Below, in pieces: positions 1-8,824 of a stretch of 64,000 nt of DNA. The stretch comes from Sphingomonas rosea. Its GTDB lineage: Bacteria; Pseudomonadota; Alphaproteobacteria; Sphingomonadales; Sphingomonadaceae. Each line of letters opens with the position of its first letter. Positions within the stretch are counted from its first letter, which is position 1. Position numbers and translations under genes: made by a program. The notes beneath the pieces were generated by a model. The model saw only the letters and a program-made list of their open reading frames with translations, was not told the origin of the DNA and ran no database searches. The stretch lies in the NCBI RefSeq assembly GCF_039538065.1, contig NZ_BAABBR010000001.1:1216501-1280500 (forward strand), in the 5' to 3' direction.

Positions 1-1498
1 CCAGCGCCTGGTTGTCGAGCCGGTTCACGGGCGTCGGCACCCGCGCCATGTCGGGCGCGAAGTCGAACATCATCCGCTCGCTCGCCGGGGTCAGGAAGCG
101 GAGGTTGGGCGGAAGCCGGACGGCATCGCCGATCGGCCGGCGCGCGGCCATGGTGAACCCCCATTCGCCGAAACTCGGCACGTAGGCGTGGTAGCCGCGC
201 GCCTGGAACCCCGCCGCCTCGAGCGTGCTCGCCACGGTCCAGTAGCTCCGCGGCGCGACCAGCGGCGAGGTGCTCTGGACGCTCATCATGCCCTCGGGCT
301 TCAGGAGCCGCGCGACCTCGCGGTAGAAGCTTTCGGTATAAAGCTTCCCGAGCGAGAATTCGGTGGGATCGGGAAAGTCGATCAGAATGGCATCGAAGGC
401 CGCATGTGGCTGGCGCACCCAGCGGAAGGCATCGGCATTGACGACCTGAAGCCTTGGCGAGGTCAGCGAGCGTTCGTTGAGCGCGCTCAGTTGCGGCGTG
501 TTGCGGAACAGCGCGGTCATGGCGGGATCGAGATCGACGAGGGTCACGCTCCGCACGCGTTGGTCGCGCAACACCTCGCGCGCGGCGAGCCCGTCGCCGC
601 CGCCCAGGATCAGCACACGGGCGGGGTTCGCGACGCGCCCGAGCACGGGCCAGACCAGCGCCTCGTGATAGCGATATTCGTCACGCGAGGAGAATTGGAG
701 GTTGCCATTGAGGTACAGCCGCAGGTCGTTGTCGCGGCGGGTGAGGACGATCCGCTGATAGGGGGTCGAGCTCGCGTAGATGACGGGCTCGTTGTAGAAG
801 GCGACCTCGGACCAGCGCTGGATCTTCTCGGCCCAGGCCATGCCCGCGACCAGGCTCGCCGCGCTGAGCAGGGCGGCGACCAGCTCGAGCCGCATCCGCC
901 GCTCGCGCCGAAGGACGACCAGCAGCGCGATCGCCACGGCGACGTTGAGCAGCCCGAACAGAAAGCCGGTTCGGATGAGGCCGAGCTTGGGGACCAGCAG
1001 CAGGGGGAACAGCAAGGACGCCACCAGCGCACCGACATAATCGTAGGTCAGCACGGTCGAGACCAGCTCGCGCAGCGCGAAGCGGTGGCGCAGGATGCGG
1101 ATCAGCAGCGGGATCTCGAGCCCGACCAGGATTCCGATCAGCAGCACCAGCCCGTAGAGCGCGACGCGAAAATCGCTGGCGTAAGGGAACAGCAGGAACA
1201 ATGCGGCCGCAAGCCAGCCGCCGACCAGCGCCAGCAGCACCTCGACCCGGACGAACGCGAGCAGTTCGTCCTCGCGGATGTAGCGCGACAGCCAGCTGCC
1301 GATCCCCATGGCGAAGAGATAGGTGCCGATGACGGTCGAGAATTGGGTGACGCTGTCGCCGAGCAGGTAGCTGGCGAGCGTTCCGGCGAGCAGCTCGTAG
1401 ATGAGGCCGCAGGTCGCGACCACGAACACGGAGAAGAGGAGGATGAGGGCAAGGCGGGGCTGTCCGTCGTCGACCCTTTCCTCGGCGAGGTCAGCCAT
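1..1498 (-). CDS. Membrane-anchored spermidine-synthase-like aminopropyltransferase (3' end beyond window)
   Basis: About 499 residues are visible and the frame is still open at base 1. The N-terminal half holds several hydrophobic helices, starting with one about 20 residues in. The C-terminal half is a SAM-type Rossmann domain with the GGGDGLAAREVL nucleotide loop near residue 295 and a DFPDP active-site motif. The SpeE family transfers aminopropyl from decarboxylated SAM to putrescine; membrane-fused members are widespread but mostly uncharacterised, so the substrate is inferred. The ATG overlaps the DUF350 stop by 8 bp, which makes it the last seen gene of the operon that starts with the SPFH gene. 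No SAM decarboxylase gene is visible here. Confidence 0.85.
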   Translation of the reverse strand, partial: MADLAEERVDDGQPRLALILLFSVFVVATCGLIYELLAGTLASYLLGDSVTQFSTVIGTYLFAMGIGSWLSRYIREDELLAFVRVEVLLALVGGWLAAALFLLFPYASDFRVALYGLVLLIGILVGLEIPLLIRILRHRFALRELVSTVLTYDYVGALVASLLFPLLLVPKLGLIRTGFLFGLLNVAVAIALLVVLRRERRMRLELVAALLSAASLVAGMAWAEKIQRWSEVAFYNEPVIYASSTPYQRIVLTRRDNDLRLYLNGNLQFSSRDEYRYHEALVWPVLGRVANPARVLILGGGDGLAAREVLRDQRVRSVTLVDLDPAMTALFRNTPQLSALNERSLTSPRLQVVNADAFRWVRQPHAAFDAILIDFPDPTEFSLGKLYTESFYREVARLLKPEGMMSVQSTSPLVAPRSYWTVASTLEAAGFQARGYHAYVPSFGEWGFTMAARRPIGDAVRLPPNLRFLTPASERMMFDFAPDMARVPTPVNRLDNQAL

Positions 1499-1700
1499 GA
1501 ACCGCCGCGGCGATGATCGTCGAGATGCCGATGGCGACCGAGCCGGCGAGCAGGGCCACCGCGAGGTTCTTCCGCTCGATGATCTCGCGCCACAGGTCGC
1601 CCGGGGTCAGCTTGTCGACGAGGACGAAACTGAACACGAAGATGACGATCCCCATGAAGGCGTAGAGCAGGGTCGCGAGGAAGGTGTTGATGGAAAGCAT
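1491..1700 (-). CDS. DUF350 family small membrane protein
   Basis: A 69-residue protein with two hydrophobic helices (about residues 7-27 and 45-66) joined by a short polar segment containing DKLTPGD and ERKN. This matches the DUF350 family (E. coli YjfL type), a small inner-membrane family of unknown biochemical role. GGAGG lies 10 nt before the ATG and overlaps the stop of the upstream 47-aa gene. It is cotranscribed with SPFH, DUF4178 and SpeE-like genes, a combination I know from other proteobacteria and that suggests a membrane-located module. The family call rests on length, topology and context. Confidence 0.8.
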   Translation of the reverse strand: MLSINTFLATLLYAFMGIVIFVFSFVLVDKLTPGDLWREIIERKNLAVALLAGSVAIGISTIIAAAVHG

Positions 1701-1715
1701 GGCCGCATGTCCTCC

Positions 1716-1859
1716 TTATTTGTGGGTTGGGCCGTAGAAGCCGGACGAGCTGCGCCGGCTTCCGTCGGCGAACGGAGACCAGGCGTAATAGCTCGCGGCG
1801 ACCGAGGCGGTGAGCATGGCGAGGCACCAGAGCGCGAAGAGGAAGACCCGGTTGCTCAC
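1716..1859 (-). CDS. 47-aa single-helix membrane peptide between DUF4178 and DUF350
   Basis: The GTG start overlaps the TGA of the DUF4178 gene as GTGA, and the stop overlaps the DUF350 ribosome-binding site, so translation is probably coupled on both sides. The peptide has one hydrophobic helix (about residues 4-22, rich in L, A, V) followed by a polar Ser/Arg/Gly tail ending in GPTHK. A longer reading from an upstream ATG at 1898 would run back into the DUF4178 gene and lacks support. No family is recognised. The position and coupling argue that it is a real subunit rather than a chance frame. Confidence 0.6.
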   Translation of the reverse strand: MSNRVFLFALWCLAMLTASVAASYYAWSPFADGSRRSSSGFYGPTHK

Positions 1860-3226
1860 CGCCGGTACCCGCTCTTCGATGCCTGCGCCTTGCGCCACAT
1901 CCAGACGGCGATCGGCGCGAAGATCAGCAGCATGAACATGGCCATGTTGCCGAAGAAGACCCCGCCCGGGGTGATGGTGAAGCGAAGATTGATCGATTCG
2001 GGCGCACTGCCCCAGCCGCTTCCGTCGCCCGAGGCCCAGGACGAGCTGGTCGATGACGAATAGCTCGAACTGCTCCAGTTCTGGGCCTTCGCCTCGACCA
2101 TCACGTCATAGGTGCCCGCCGGCACGCTCGCGAATTTCGTGGTCTCGCGGCGGCTGCCTTCGGTCCAGTTTCCATCGCTGTCGCGGCCGGCATAATATTC
2201 GACAATCCCGTAGGCATCGATCGCCTGCTGGGTCCGCCGGTCGACCAGGCTGTAGTCGAGGTCGACCCACTTGTTGACGAACTGGTCGCCGCGCGCGGTG
2301 ATCGTCACGGCCTGATAGGGGCGCTTCAGGGTCACCGTTCCCAGCATCATCGTGCGCGCCGGCTCGCCGGTGTAGACGGTCATGCTCTGGCTCACCGACC
2401 CGCGCGACATGCCGAAGAAGATGCCGATCACCAGCAGGAGGAAGCAGGTCGCGATGGCGATCCCGATCATCTTGCTGAGGTCGTCACCATCGCTGGCGCG
2501 CTTGACCGGTGTCAGGCCCTGCGCGGCTGACGCCGTGCGAGGGGAGGCGCTGGCCTTGCGGCCGAACTGGCGCGGTCCGCCGCCGGTCGCGGGCCCCGCG
2601 GAGGGGGAAGCCGGCGCGGGGTCGGCAAAGGACGCGCGGACCGCGTCGCCGTCGGGCAATTGCTCGGTCAGCGTCCAGTTGACCTCGTCGGCGCTCCGTT
2701 CCCACGACAGCGAGGAGCCGCCGCTGGAGAAAGTCGTCGCCTCGACCGTGTCGCCGGCGCGGACCCGCCAGTAGAATTCGCCGACAACCGAATTGGTGCG
2801 GGTGGTGACGGGCGCATAGTCGAGGAAGAAGCGGGTGCCGTCGAGCGTGACGACGTCGTCGCTTTCGGTCACCGGATTGCGGTTGAGCGCGGTTCCCAGC
2901 GACCATTCGCCGTCGGCCTCGATCAGCCAGCGATAGCCGGCATAAGGATTGAACAAAAGGTATTCAGTCCACGAGGCGCCGTCGTCGGAGCGCTCGAGCC
3001 GGCCGATCACCTCCCATTCCGTCCCGACCAAGGTTCCGCGCGCGCCGAGCGGCAGGTCGCCGGCCGAGGCGGCCTGGTGATATTCGGTGATGAGCCGGAC
3101 GTCAGGATTGGTGACGTCGAGCTCGGAGCCGCAATATTGGCAGGCGACGGTGGTCGAATAGCCCGCCGCCTTGATCGCGATCGAGCCCCCGCAGCTCGGG
3201 CAATTGATGAGCCGGGCCGCGCTCAT
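1856..3226 (-). CDS. DUF4178 protein with N-terminal zinc ribbon and two membrane helices
   Basis: This is a 456-residue protein. Cys9/Cys12 and Cys29/Cys32 form a rubredoxin-like zinc ribbon, and residues of about 55-200 resemble DUF4178 (TEWEVIGRL, then EYLLFNPYAGYRWL). A low-complexity Ala/Pro/Ser linker leads to a membrane helix near 255-273, then an extracytoplasmic beta-rich domain with a Ser-rich stretch near 395-410, and a second helix near 428-447. The ATG overlaps the stop of the preceding DUF4178 gene (ATGA). The domain's role is unknown; DUF4178 genes commonly sit beside spermidine synthase and DUF350 genes. It may assemble with the SPFH protein at the membrane, which is inference. 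Confidence 0.8.
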   Translation of the reverse strand: MSAARLINCPSCGGSIAIKAAGYSTTVACQYCGSELDVTNPDVRLITEYHQAASAGDLPLGARGTLVGTEWEVIGRLERSDDGASWTEYLLFNPYAGYRWLIEADGEWSLGTALNRNPVTESDDVVTLDGTRFFLDYAPVTTRTNSVVGEFYWRVRAGDTVEATTFSSGGSSLSWERSADEVNWTLTEQLPDGDAVRASFADPAPASPSAGPATGGGPRQFGRKASASPRTASAAQGLTPVKRASDGDDLSKMIGIAIATCFLLLVIGIFFGMSRGSVSQSMTVYTGEPARTMMLGTVTLKRPYQAVTITARGDQFVNKWVDLDYSLVDRRTQQAIDAYGIVEYYAGRDSDGNWTEGSRRETTKFASVPAGTYDVMVEAKAQNWSSSSYSSSTSSSWASGDGSGWGSAPESINLRFTITPGGVFFGNMAMFMLLIFAPIAVWMWRKAQASKSGYRR

Positions 3227-3879
3227 CGATAATTCGCCGGCATCGGCCAGCCCTCGATCGAACGGAGGTTGCGCGGGTTGAGTTCGGCCAGCGAATGATA
3301 ACGGCCTTCATAGGCCATGACGCCCTGCGCATCGCGCTGGACGCTCAAGGCCCCGCCGGCGGTGTCGCGAAAGTCGATGCTGGTCATGGTCCAGTCGGGC
3401 GGGGTCGGGAATGGCAGGTCGCCCTCCCCGCCGAGGCAGCGCGCTTCCTTGACGTCGGTCACGCTATAGTCGTCGATGCGGTCGCCGACCCGGAAGGCCT
3501 CGCCGCGCGCGAACCGGTCGACGAGGGGATGGCTGTCGAGGTCCGGGCGCTCGCGCAACAGCATGTACTGGCCCATGGCCTCGCCCAGCCAGCGCGCCTT
3601 GCCGTCGCCGCAGGACAATAGCCACTCGTTCCAGCTGCCGTCCTGCCAGCCCCAGCGGACGCGTCCGACCACCTCGAAGGTGAGCCCATCGACGGCGCCG
3701 CTCGTGCCGAGCTGGATGGGCGAGACGTCGAACGGAAGCACCGCCGACTTGCCGATGTCGCTCAGGCCCTCGCCCTGCCGGAGCAGGACCGAATGACAGT
3801 AACCGCACACCGCATAGGGCATGGCGGCCGAGCGCAGCGGCACCTCGGCGCCGCAAGCGGGGCACGAGAGGGCGGTCAT
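3223..3879 (-). CDS. Short DUF4178 protein with zinc ribbon
   Basis: This 218-residue soluble protein is a shorter relative of the next gene. It has a zinc ribbon (Cys6, Cys9, Cys25, Cys28) and then a DUF4178-like domain (TFEVVGRVRWGW, NEWLLSCGDGKARWLGE). It has no membrane helix. The ATG lies one base after the SPFH stop and its own stop overlaps the next start, so the two DUF4178 proteins and the SPFH protein are tightly coupled. Two paralogous zinc-ribbon DUF4178 proteins side by side, one soluble and one membrane-anchored, may form a heteromer. Confidence 0.8.
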   Translation of the reverse strand: MTALSCPACGAEVPLRSAAMPYAVCGYCHSVLLRQGEGLSDIGKSAVLPFDVSPIQLGTSGAVDGLTFEVVGRVRWGWQDGSWNEWLLSCGDGKARWLGEAMGQYMLLRERPDLDSHPLVDRFARGEAFRVGDRIDDYSVTDVKEARCLGGEGDLPFPTPPDWTMTSIDFRDTAGGALSVQRDAQGVMAYEGRYHSLAELNPRNLRSIEGWPMPANYR

Positions 3880-3880
3880 G

Positions 3881-4882
3881 CTACTTGAGGCGCGCCAGCA
3901 GCTCGGTCTTCTTGCTGTCGAACTCTTCCTGCGTGATCGCGCCCGCGGTCAGCAGACGGTGGAGCTTCTCGATCAGCTCGAACGGATCGCCCGCCGGCGC
4001 GGCGGCGGCAGCCGGGGCGGCCGCTTGCGTGCCTTGGCCGAGGCCTTGCGCCATGGTCGCGCCGATCGCCGCGGCGGCGCCCATGCCGGCGCCCATGCCG
4101 GCAAGGCCGCCCTCCTGGCCCGCCGCCTTCTCGAGCGCCTCGGCCGACTGGAACTTGGCGTATCGATCAAGGTCGCCGATGACGCGCATCGAGCTGCCCT
4201 TGTCGAGGTGGCGCTGGACTTCCTCAGGCAGCGACACGCTTTCGACGAAGAAGCTGAGGCAGCCGATGCCCCAGCGCTTGAAGCTTTCCTCGACCGCGCC
4301 GCGCAGCGTGTCGGACAATTTCTGCTGGTTGGCCGCGAGGTCGAGGAAGGGGACGCCGCTATTGGCGATCCCGGTCGCAATCGCAGTCTGGATCGCGCCG
4401 CGCAGCGTCTGCTCGATGTTGCCGACCGACAGGCCGGGCAACGTGCCGAGCAGGTTGTAGGCGAATTCCTGCACGTCGCTGATCGCGATCGAATAGCTGC
4501 CGAAGGCGCGGATCCGCAGCGCCCCGAATTCGGCGTCACGGACGGTGATCGGCTGCGGCGTCCCCCATTTCAGCCCGGTCTGCTCTTTCAGCGAGAAGAA
4601 GATGATGTCGGACTTGTGGGGGCTTTCGAATGCCTTGTCCCAGTTGCGCAGGCTGGTGATGAACGGGAAGTTCGCGGTGTCGAGCGTGTGGAGACCCGGG
4701 CGGAAGAATTCGACCAGCTTGCCTTCGTCGAAAAAGGCCGCGGTCTGGCCCTCGCGGACTGTCAGCTGCGCACCGTTCTGGATTTCCTGATCGGGAAAAT
4801 AGACCCGCCAGGCGAGCTCGCCCGGCTCTTCCTGCCACTGGATGACGTCGATGAACTGCTTACGCAGGAAATCCAGGACCAT
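3881..4882 (-). CDS. SPFH (band 7) domain protein with C-terminal SHOCT domain
   Basis: A 333-residue protein of the YdjI/virion-core-like SPFH branch. The N-terminus (FLRKQFIDVIQWQ) is followed by a long SPFH domain to about residue 250, an Ala/Gly-rich linker (about 255-297) and a C-terminal SHOCT motif (FELIEKLHRLL ... ITQEEFDSKKTELL). SPFH proteins oligomerise on membranes and scaffold partner proteins; SHOCT is a short oligomerisation helix pair. There is no N-terminal transmembrane helix, so attachment is probably peripheral. A purine-rich ribosome-binding site (GGGGGAGA) precedes the ATG. It is the first gene of the SPFH-DUF4178-DUF4178-peptide-DUF350-SpeE operon. Confidence 0.87.
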   Translation of the reverse strand: MVLDFLRKQFIDVIQWQEEPGELAWRVYFPDQEIQNGAQLTVREGQTAAFFDEGKLVEFFRPGLHTLDTANFPFITSLRNWDKAFESPHKSDIIFFSLKEQTGLKWGTPQPITVRDAEFGALRIRAFGSYSIAISDVQEFAYNLLGTLPGLSVGNIEQTLRGAIQTAIATGIANSGVPFLDLAANQQKLSDTLRGAVEESFKRWGIGCLSFFVESVSLPEEVQRHLDKGSSMRVIGDLDRYAKFQSAEALEKAAGQEGGLAGMGAGMGAAAAIGATMAQGLGQGTQAAAPAAAAAPAGDPFELIEKLHRLLTAGAITQEEFDSKKTELLARLK

Positions 4883-4993
4883 GATCTCTCCCCCTTCCGC
4901 TTACTTCGCGGGCTGGTGGCCATGATTGCCCAAGCTTCATGCACCAGCAAGCCGCGAGTCTCGCGGAACGGGAAGAAATTCGACGAGCGACCG

Positions 4994-5491
4994 CTAGAGC
5001 GCGGCGCGGACCAGCCGGCGAGTGCCCTCGGTCGCCGTGCCGAAGACCAGATGCGAGGCGAGCGCATAGAGGTGGGTCTCTGGTTTCGCCTTCCACGGCG
5101 CGTCGCCGAGCCCGGCGGCCGGTACGCCGACCTCGTCGAAGATCAGCGCCGTTCCCAGGCCGAACAGCGCACCGCCGCCCTCGGTGATGTCGGGATAACG
5201 CTCGGCGAGCGCGCCATAGCTGGCGCCCAGAACCGCACCGAAGGCATAGTGAACCGCTTGGCCTGCCATGGGCCTGCTTTCCTTGGGCACCGGCGCACCG
5301 GTGGCGGCCTCGGCCAGCCGGTCTGCCGCCTTCTCGGTCGCGGGCTCGCTGTCGGATGGCGGCTGCATCTTCGACAGGAGGCGCTGTGCGAGGTCCATGG
5401 CGAAGGAGGCGGCAAGCCCGGCGACGAGGCCGGCGGCCGCGCCGCGCAGGAGGTCAGGGTTGGTGGAGGGGCGCGTCTGGTCCTTGCTCAC
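4994..5491 (-). CDS. DUF1440-like membrane protein
   Basis: This 165-residue protein starts at a GTG preceded by AGAAGGA at good spacing; the longer frame from 5533 lacks this signal. It has helices at about residues 16-34 (GAAAGLVAGLAASFAMDLA) and 78-95 (HYAFGAVLGASYGALAE), a Gly-rich stretch GGGALFGLGTALIFDE, and a HLVFG helix near the end. The pattern matches DUF1440 (YagU-like inner-membrane proteins linked to acid resistance in E. coli). It is 111 bp upstream of the SPFH gene on the same strand, so membership of that operon is possible but not shown. Confidence 0.65.
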   Translation of the reverse strand: MSKDQTRPSTNPDLLRGAAAGLVAGLAASFAMDLAQRLLSKMQPPSDSEPATEKAADRLAEAATGAPVPKESRPMAGQAVHYAFGAVLGASYGALAERYPDITEGGGALFGLGTALIFDEVGVPAAGLGDAPWKAKPETHLYALASHLVFGTATEGTRRLVRAAL

Positions 5492-5630
5492 GAAAAATCC
5501 TTCTGAAGTTTTCCCGTCAACCGCCGCGGCCACGGCACTGTTCCTACCTTTCTGCCAAATGAATGACCGTTGTTAGGCGGTAGCAACCAATCGCGCCGCG
5601 GAGGGGTTCTATGGTCCTGATCCCCCGATT

Positions 5631-7691
5631 GTGGAGCCGGACTTGCGGATATTGTCGATCGCGCTTGGTGGGTGCTTGCGCCCGCCACCTCTTCCCCTCG
5701 GGATCACCGAGGACAGCGGCGGTCACCTGACGTATCTGTGGGGCGCGGCCGAGGCACTTGCCGAGCGTGACGACGTCAGCCACGTCGAGCTCGTCACCCG
5801 CCTGTTCGACGAGCCCGAACTCGGTCCCGACTACAAGATTCCGTTGCAGGCCTGCGGTCCCAAACTCGACATCCGCCGGATCGACAGCGGTAACCGGCGC
5901 TACCTCTCGAAGGAAGCCGCCGCCGCCGACCGCCCCGCCTTCATCGCCGCCCTGCTTGCCGACCTCGAAACCCGCGACGTCCTCCCCGACGTCGTCCACG
6001 CCCATTTCGCCGACGCGGCCGAGACGGCCATCGCGATCCGCGACCAGTTCGGCATTCCCTTCGTCTACACCGCCCACTCGCTCGGCATCGACAAGAGCGA
6101 CCATGTCACCGCCGACGGCGACCTCACCCGCCGGATCGGGTTCGAGGACCGGGCGATTGCCGAGGCCGATGCCATTATCGCCTCCTCGCGCGATGAGGCG
6201 GAGCGGCAATTGATGCGCTATCCGTCGGCCGACGCGGCGAAAATCCACCGGATCCCGCCGGGTGCCGGCCTGCGCCAGGCCGCGGGGTCGAACTTCGCCC
6301 GTGCCCGCGAAATGGTCGCGCCGTTCCTTCGCAACCCTGACAAACCCGTGATTCTCGCGGTCGCGCGTCCGGTTCACAAGAAGAACCTCGGCCTGCTGGT
6401 CGAGATGTTCGGCCGCTCACCCGCGCTCCGCGAAGCGGCCAACCTCGTCATCGTCGCGGGCCTCCGCGACGGTCCCGACAGCGGGGAACAGGAGCAGCGC
6501 GAGGTCATCGCGCAGCTGCTCGACGGGCTCGACCGCCACGACCTTTACGGCTCGCTCGCCCTGCCCAAGCGGCACGGGCAGTCCGACATCGCTTCCTTCT
6601 ATGCCTATGCGCGCGAGACCGGCGGGCTGTTCGTCAATCCGGCCGCGACCGAGCCTTACGGCCTGACGCTGACCGAGGCCGCGCTCCACGCCTTGCCGGT
6701 GGTCGCGACCTGCCACGGCGGGGCCGCCGACATCGTCGCCGAACTCGGCCACGGGATCAGCGCGGACCCGTCCGACGAGGAAGCGTTCATCGGGGGGATG
6801 CTTGCAGTGCTGGGCGACCGCGACCGCTGGGCCGAGGCCGCCGCCGAGGGCCAGGCCCGGGTCAGGGTGCACAGCTGGGAGCGCTACGCGGAACGCTTTG
6901 TCGCCATCGCCAACGACATGAGGGCGCCGCATTCGGCCACCGCCCGCGGTCGCGATCTCCTCCTCTCCGATATCGACGGAACGCTTACCGGCTGCCGCAT
7001 CGGCGCGCGCAACCTTCGTGCCGCGCTGCTCCGCGATCCTCGGCGGCTGTTCGGGATCGCAACCGGTCGCTCGCTTCAGGAAGCCCAGCGCATCCTCGGC
7101 GAATGGCATTATCCCGCGCCGACCGTGCTCGTCACGTCGGTCGGATCGGAGATCTACTGGCGCGAGGGCGGCCGCCTCGTCGCCGACCAATCATTCGCCG
7201 ACCGGCTAGCGCACGACTGGGATCCTGAGCGGATCGGCGAGGCATTGGCCGATCTCGACCGGCTCGTCCTCCAGCCCCCGGTCGAACAGCGGCGCTTCAA
7301 GATCAGTTATTTTGCCAGCGGCAACGATATCGCGGCGCTGGTCGAGGAGCGGCTCGCCGAGGCGGGACTTGTCGCCCGCGTCATCCACAGTCACGGCAAC
7401 CTCCTCGACATCCTCCCCACCAATGGCGGCAAGGCAGCCGCGATGCGCTGGGTCGCCCGGCGCCTGGGCCTACCGCTGTCGGCGGTGTTCGCGGCGGGAG
7501 ACAGCGGGAACGACCGCGACATGCTGGAAGCCTGCCCGCGTGCCATCCTTGTCGCCAATCATTGCCCGACAGTCGCGGACCTCGCGCGGCGGCCCAATGT
7601 CACCCGCACCGCGGCGCCGCACGCCCGGGGGATCGTCGAGGCACTCGAACGCTTCGACAAAGAGAACCATGACGGGCGGCTGGCGGCATGA
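5631..7691 (+). CDS. Sucrose-phosphate-synthase-like glycosyltransferase fused to HAD-IIB phosphatase
   Basis: A 686-residue fusion. Residues 1 to about 435 are a GT-B glycosyltransferase of the sucrose synthase/SPS type: an EDSGGHLTYLWG donor loop, HAHFADAAE, HSLGIDKSDH, the ARPVHKKN phosphate-binding segment and a C-terminal EPYGLTLTEAALHALPVV motif. Residues from about 440 are a sucrose-phosphatase-like HAD-IIB domain with DIDGTLTG, a TSVGSEIYW cap motif, KISYF, NGGKAAAMRW and GDSGNDRDML. The expected activity is transfer from a nucleotide sugar to a sugar phosphate followed by dephosphorylation, giving sucrose or a related disaccharide; the acceptor is uncertain. GTG start. Its stop overlaps the next GT gene (ATGA). 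Confidence 0.85.
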   Translation: MEPDLRILSIALGGCLRPPPLPLGITEDSGGHLTYLWGAAEALAERDDVSHVELVTRLFDEPELGPDYKIPLQACGPKLDIRRIDSGNRRYLSKEAAAADRPAFIAALLADLETRDVLPDVVHAHFADAAETAIAIRDQFGIPFVYTAHSLGIDKSDHVTADGDLTRRIGFEDRAIAEADAIIASSRDEAERQLMRYPSADAAKIHRIPPGAGLRQAAGSNFARAREMVAPFLRNPDKPVILAVARPVHKKNLGLLVEMFGRSPALREAANLVIVAGLRDGPDSGEQEQREVIAQLLDGLDRHDLYGSLALPKRHGQSDIASFYAYARETGGLFVNPAATEPYGLTLTEAALHALPVVATCHGGAADIVAELGHGISADPSDEEAFIGGMLAVLGDRDRWAEAAAEGQARVRVHSWERYAERFVAIANDMRAPHSATARGRDLLLSDIDGTLTGCRIGARNLRAALLRDPRRLFGIATGRSLQEAQRILGEWHYPAPTVLVTSVGSEIYWREGGRLVADQSFADRLAHDWDPERIGEALADLDRLVLQPPVEQRRFKISYFASGNDIAALVEERLAEAGLVARVIHSHGNLLDILPTNGGKAAAMRWVARRLGLPLSAVFAAGDSGNDRDMLEACPRAILVANHCPTVADLARRPNVTRTAAPHARGIVEALERFDKENHDGRLAA

Positions 7692-8824
7692 GGAACAGGA
7701 TCGGTTATTTCGTCCACCACCAGGGTCGCGGCCATGCCGAGCGCGCGGCAGACCTCGTCCATGCCCTCGGGCCCGACACCCCGGTGACGCTCTTCTCCGC
7801 CCGCGACGATATCTTCCCGGCGCTTCCCGACTGGGCCGAAGTCAAGCGTGTCCCCTCGCTGTTCGAGGCCGCCGGACCGGTGCCCGAGAGGCTGGCCGGC
7901 GCGCGCACCCCGCCGACCTTGCATTGCGCGCCGCTCGGCTGGGACCAGATCACCGAAGCGGTCGCGATTCTCGCCCGCTGGTTCCACGAGGCGCGGCCGG
8001 CCCTGTTCATCAGTGACGTCTCGGCCGAACTCGCGCAGCTTGCGCGGATCGCCTCCATTCCCTGCGTCCCCGTGCTCCAGCATGGCGACCGCGCCGATCC
8101 CGGGCACATGGCGGCCTATGAGGGCGCGGTCGGAATCCTCGCACCTTACGCCGCCGCGCTTGAACAGCCCGGCCGGCCCGAGTGGATGCAAAGCCTCATT
8201 CATTACGCCGGCGGGCTAGGGGTCGAGACCGAACCGCTCGACAAGGCCGCCGCCCGCACGGCGCTCGGCATCCATCCCGACACCGATCTCGTCCTCGTCA
8301 TCGCCGGCGGCGGGGGCGAAGGAACGCCCGCCCCGCCGCTCAGCCTCGGCGCGCGTGCCGAACCCGACAGCCGCTGGGTCACGATCGGCTCGGTCACCGA
8401 AGCCTGGCACGATACCCCACCCGGCAACCTCGAGCATCGCGGCTGGGTAAACGACGCCCGCCTGTGGGTCGCCGCGGCGGACCGGATCGTTTCCTCGAGC
8501 GGCAACACCACCGTGCACATGGTCGCGGCCGCCGGCCGGCCATGGATCGTCATTCCCGAATGGCGCTATTTCGACGAGCAGCGCTGGAAGGCGCGGATGC
8601 TCGGGGAAGCCGGCGCGGCGGTCGTCGCCGACAGCTGGCCGGCCAGCGCCGCCGCCTGGACCCGCCTGTGGGACGAAGCGAGCGCGCTCGACCTTGGACG
8701 GCAGAAGGCGCTCATCGATCCCGAGGCGGCCACTCGTACCGCGACCTGGCTGCGTGACCTCATCGCCCGTTCGTGGGGAACGGCAGCGCAGTCGTCGCGA
8801 ACCCTCCAGGCGGTGGCCTCGTGA
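7688..8824 (+). CDS. GT-B glycosyltransferase, MurG/UGT-like
   Basis: This 378-residue protein has the two-domain GT-B plan. The N-terminus GYFVHHQGRGHAERA carries the Gly-rich/His loop typical of MurG-like enzymes, and the C-terminal half has a GGGGEG turn, SSSGNTTVHMVAAAGRP and an IPEWRYFDEQRWKA segment that usually binds the nucleotide-sugar donor. No membrane helix. It overlaps the upstream SPS-like gene by 4 bp and the downstream GT2 gene by 4 bp, so the three are translated as a unit and probably build one glycoside. Donor and acceptor cannot be read from sequence. Confidence 0.8.
   Translation: MRNRIGYFVHHQGRGHAERAADLVHALGPDTPVTLFSARDDIFPALPDWAEVKRVPSLFEAAGPVPERLAGARTPPTLHCAPLGWDQITEAVAILARWFHEARPALFISDVSAELAQLARIASIPCVPVLQHGDRADPGHMAAYEGAVGILAPYAAALEQPGRPEWMQSLIHYAGGLGVETEPLDKAAARTALGIHPDTDLVLVIAGGGGEGTPAPPLSLGARAEPDSRWVTIGSVTEAWHDTPPGNLEHRGWVNDARLWVAAADRIVSSSGNTTVHMVAAAGRPWIVIPEWRYFDEQRWKARMLGEAGAAVVADSWPASAAAWTRLWDEASALDLGRQKALIDPEAATRTATWLRDLIARSWGTAAQSSRTLQAVAS

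Noticed and set aside
5631-5633. ATG at 5611 as start of the SPS-like fusion
   Set aside because: It is out of frame with the conserved protein; the GTG at 5631 is the first in-frame start before the donor domain.
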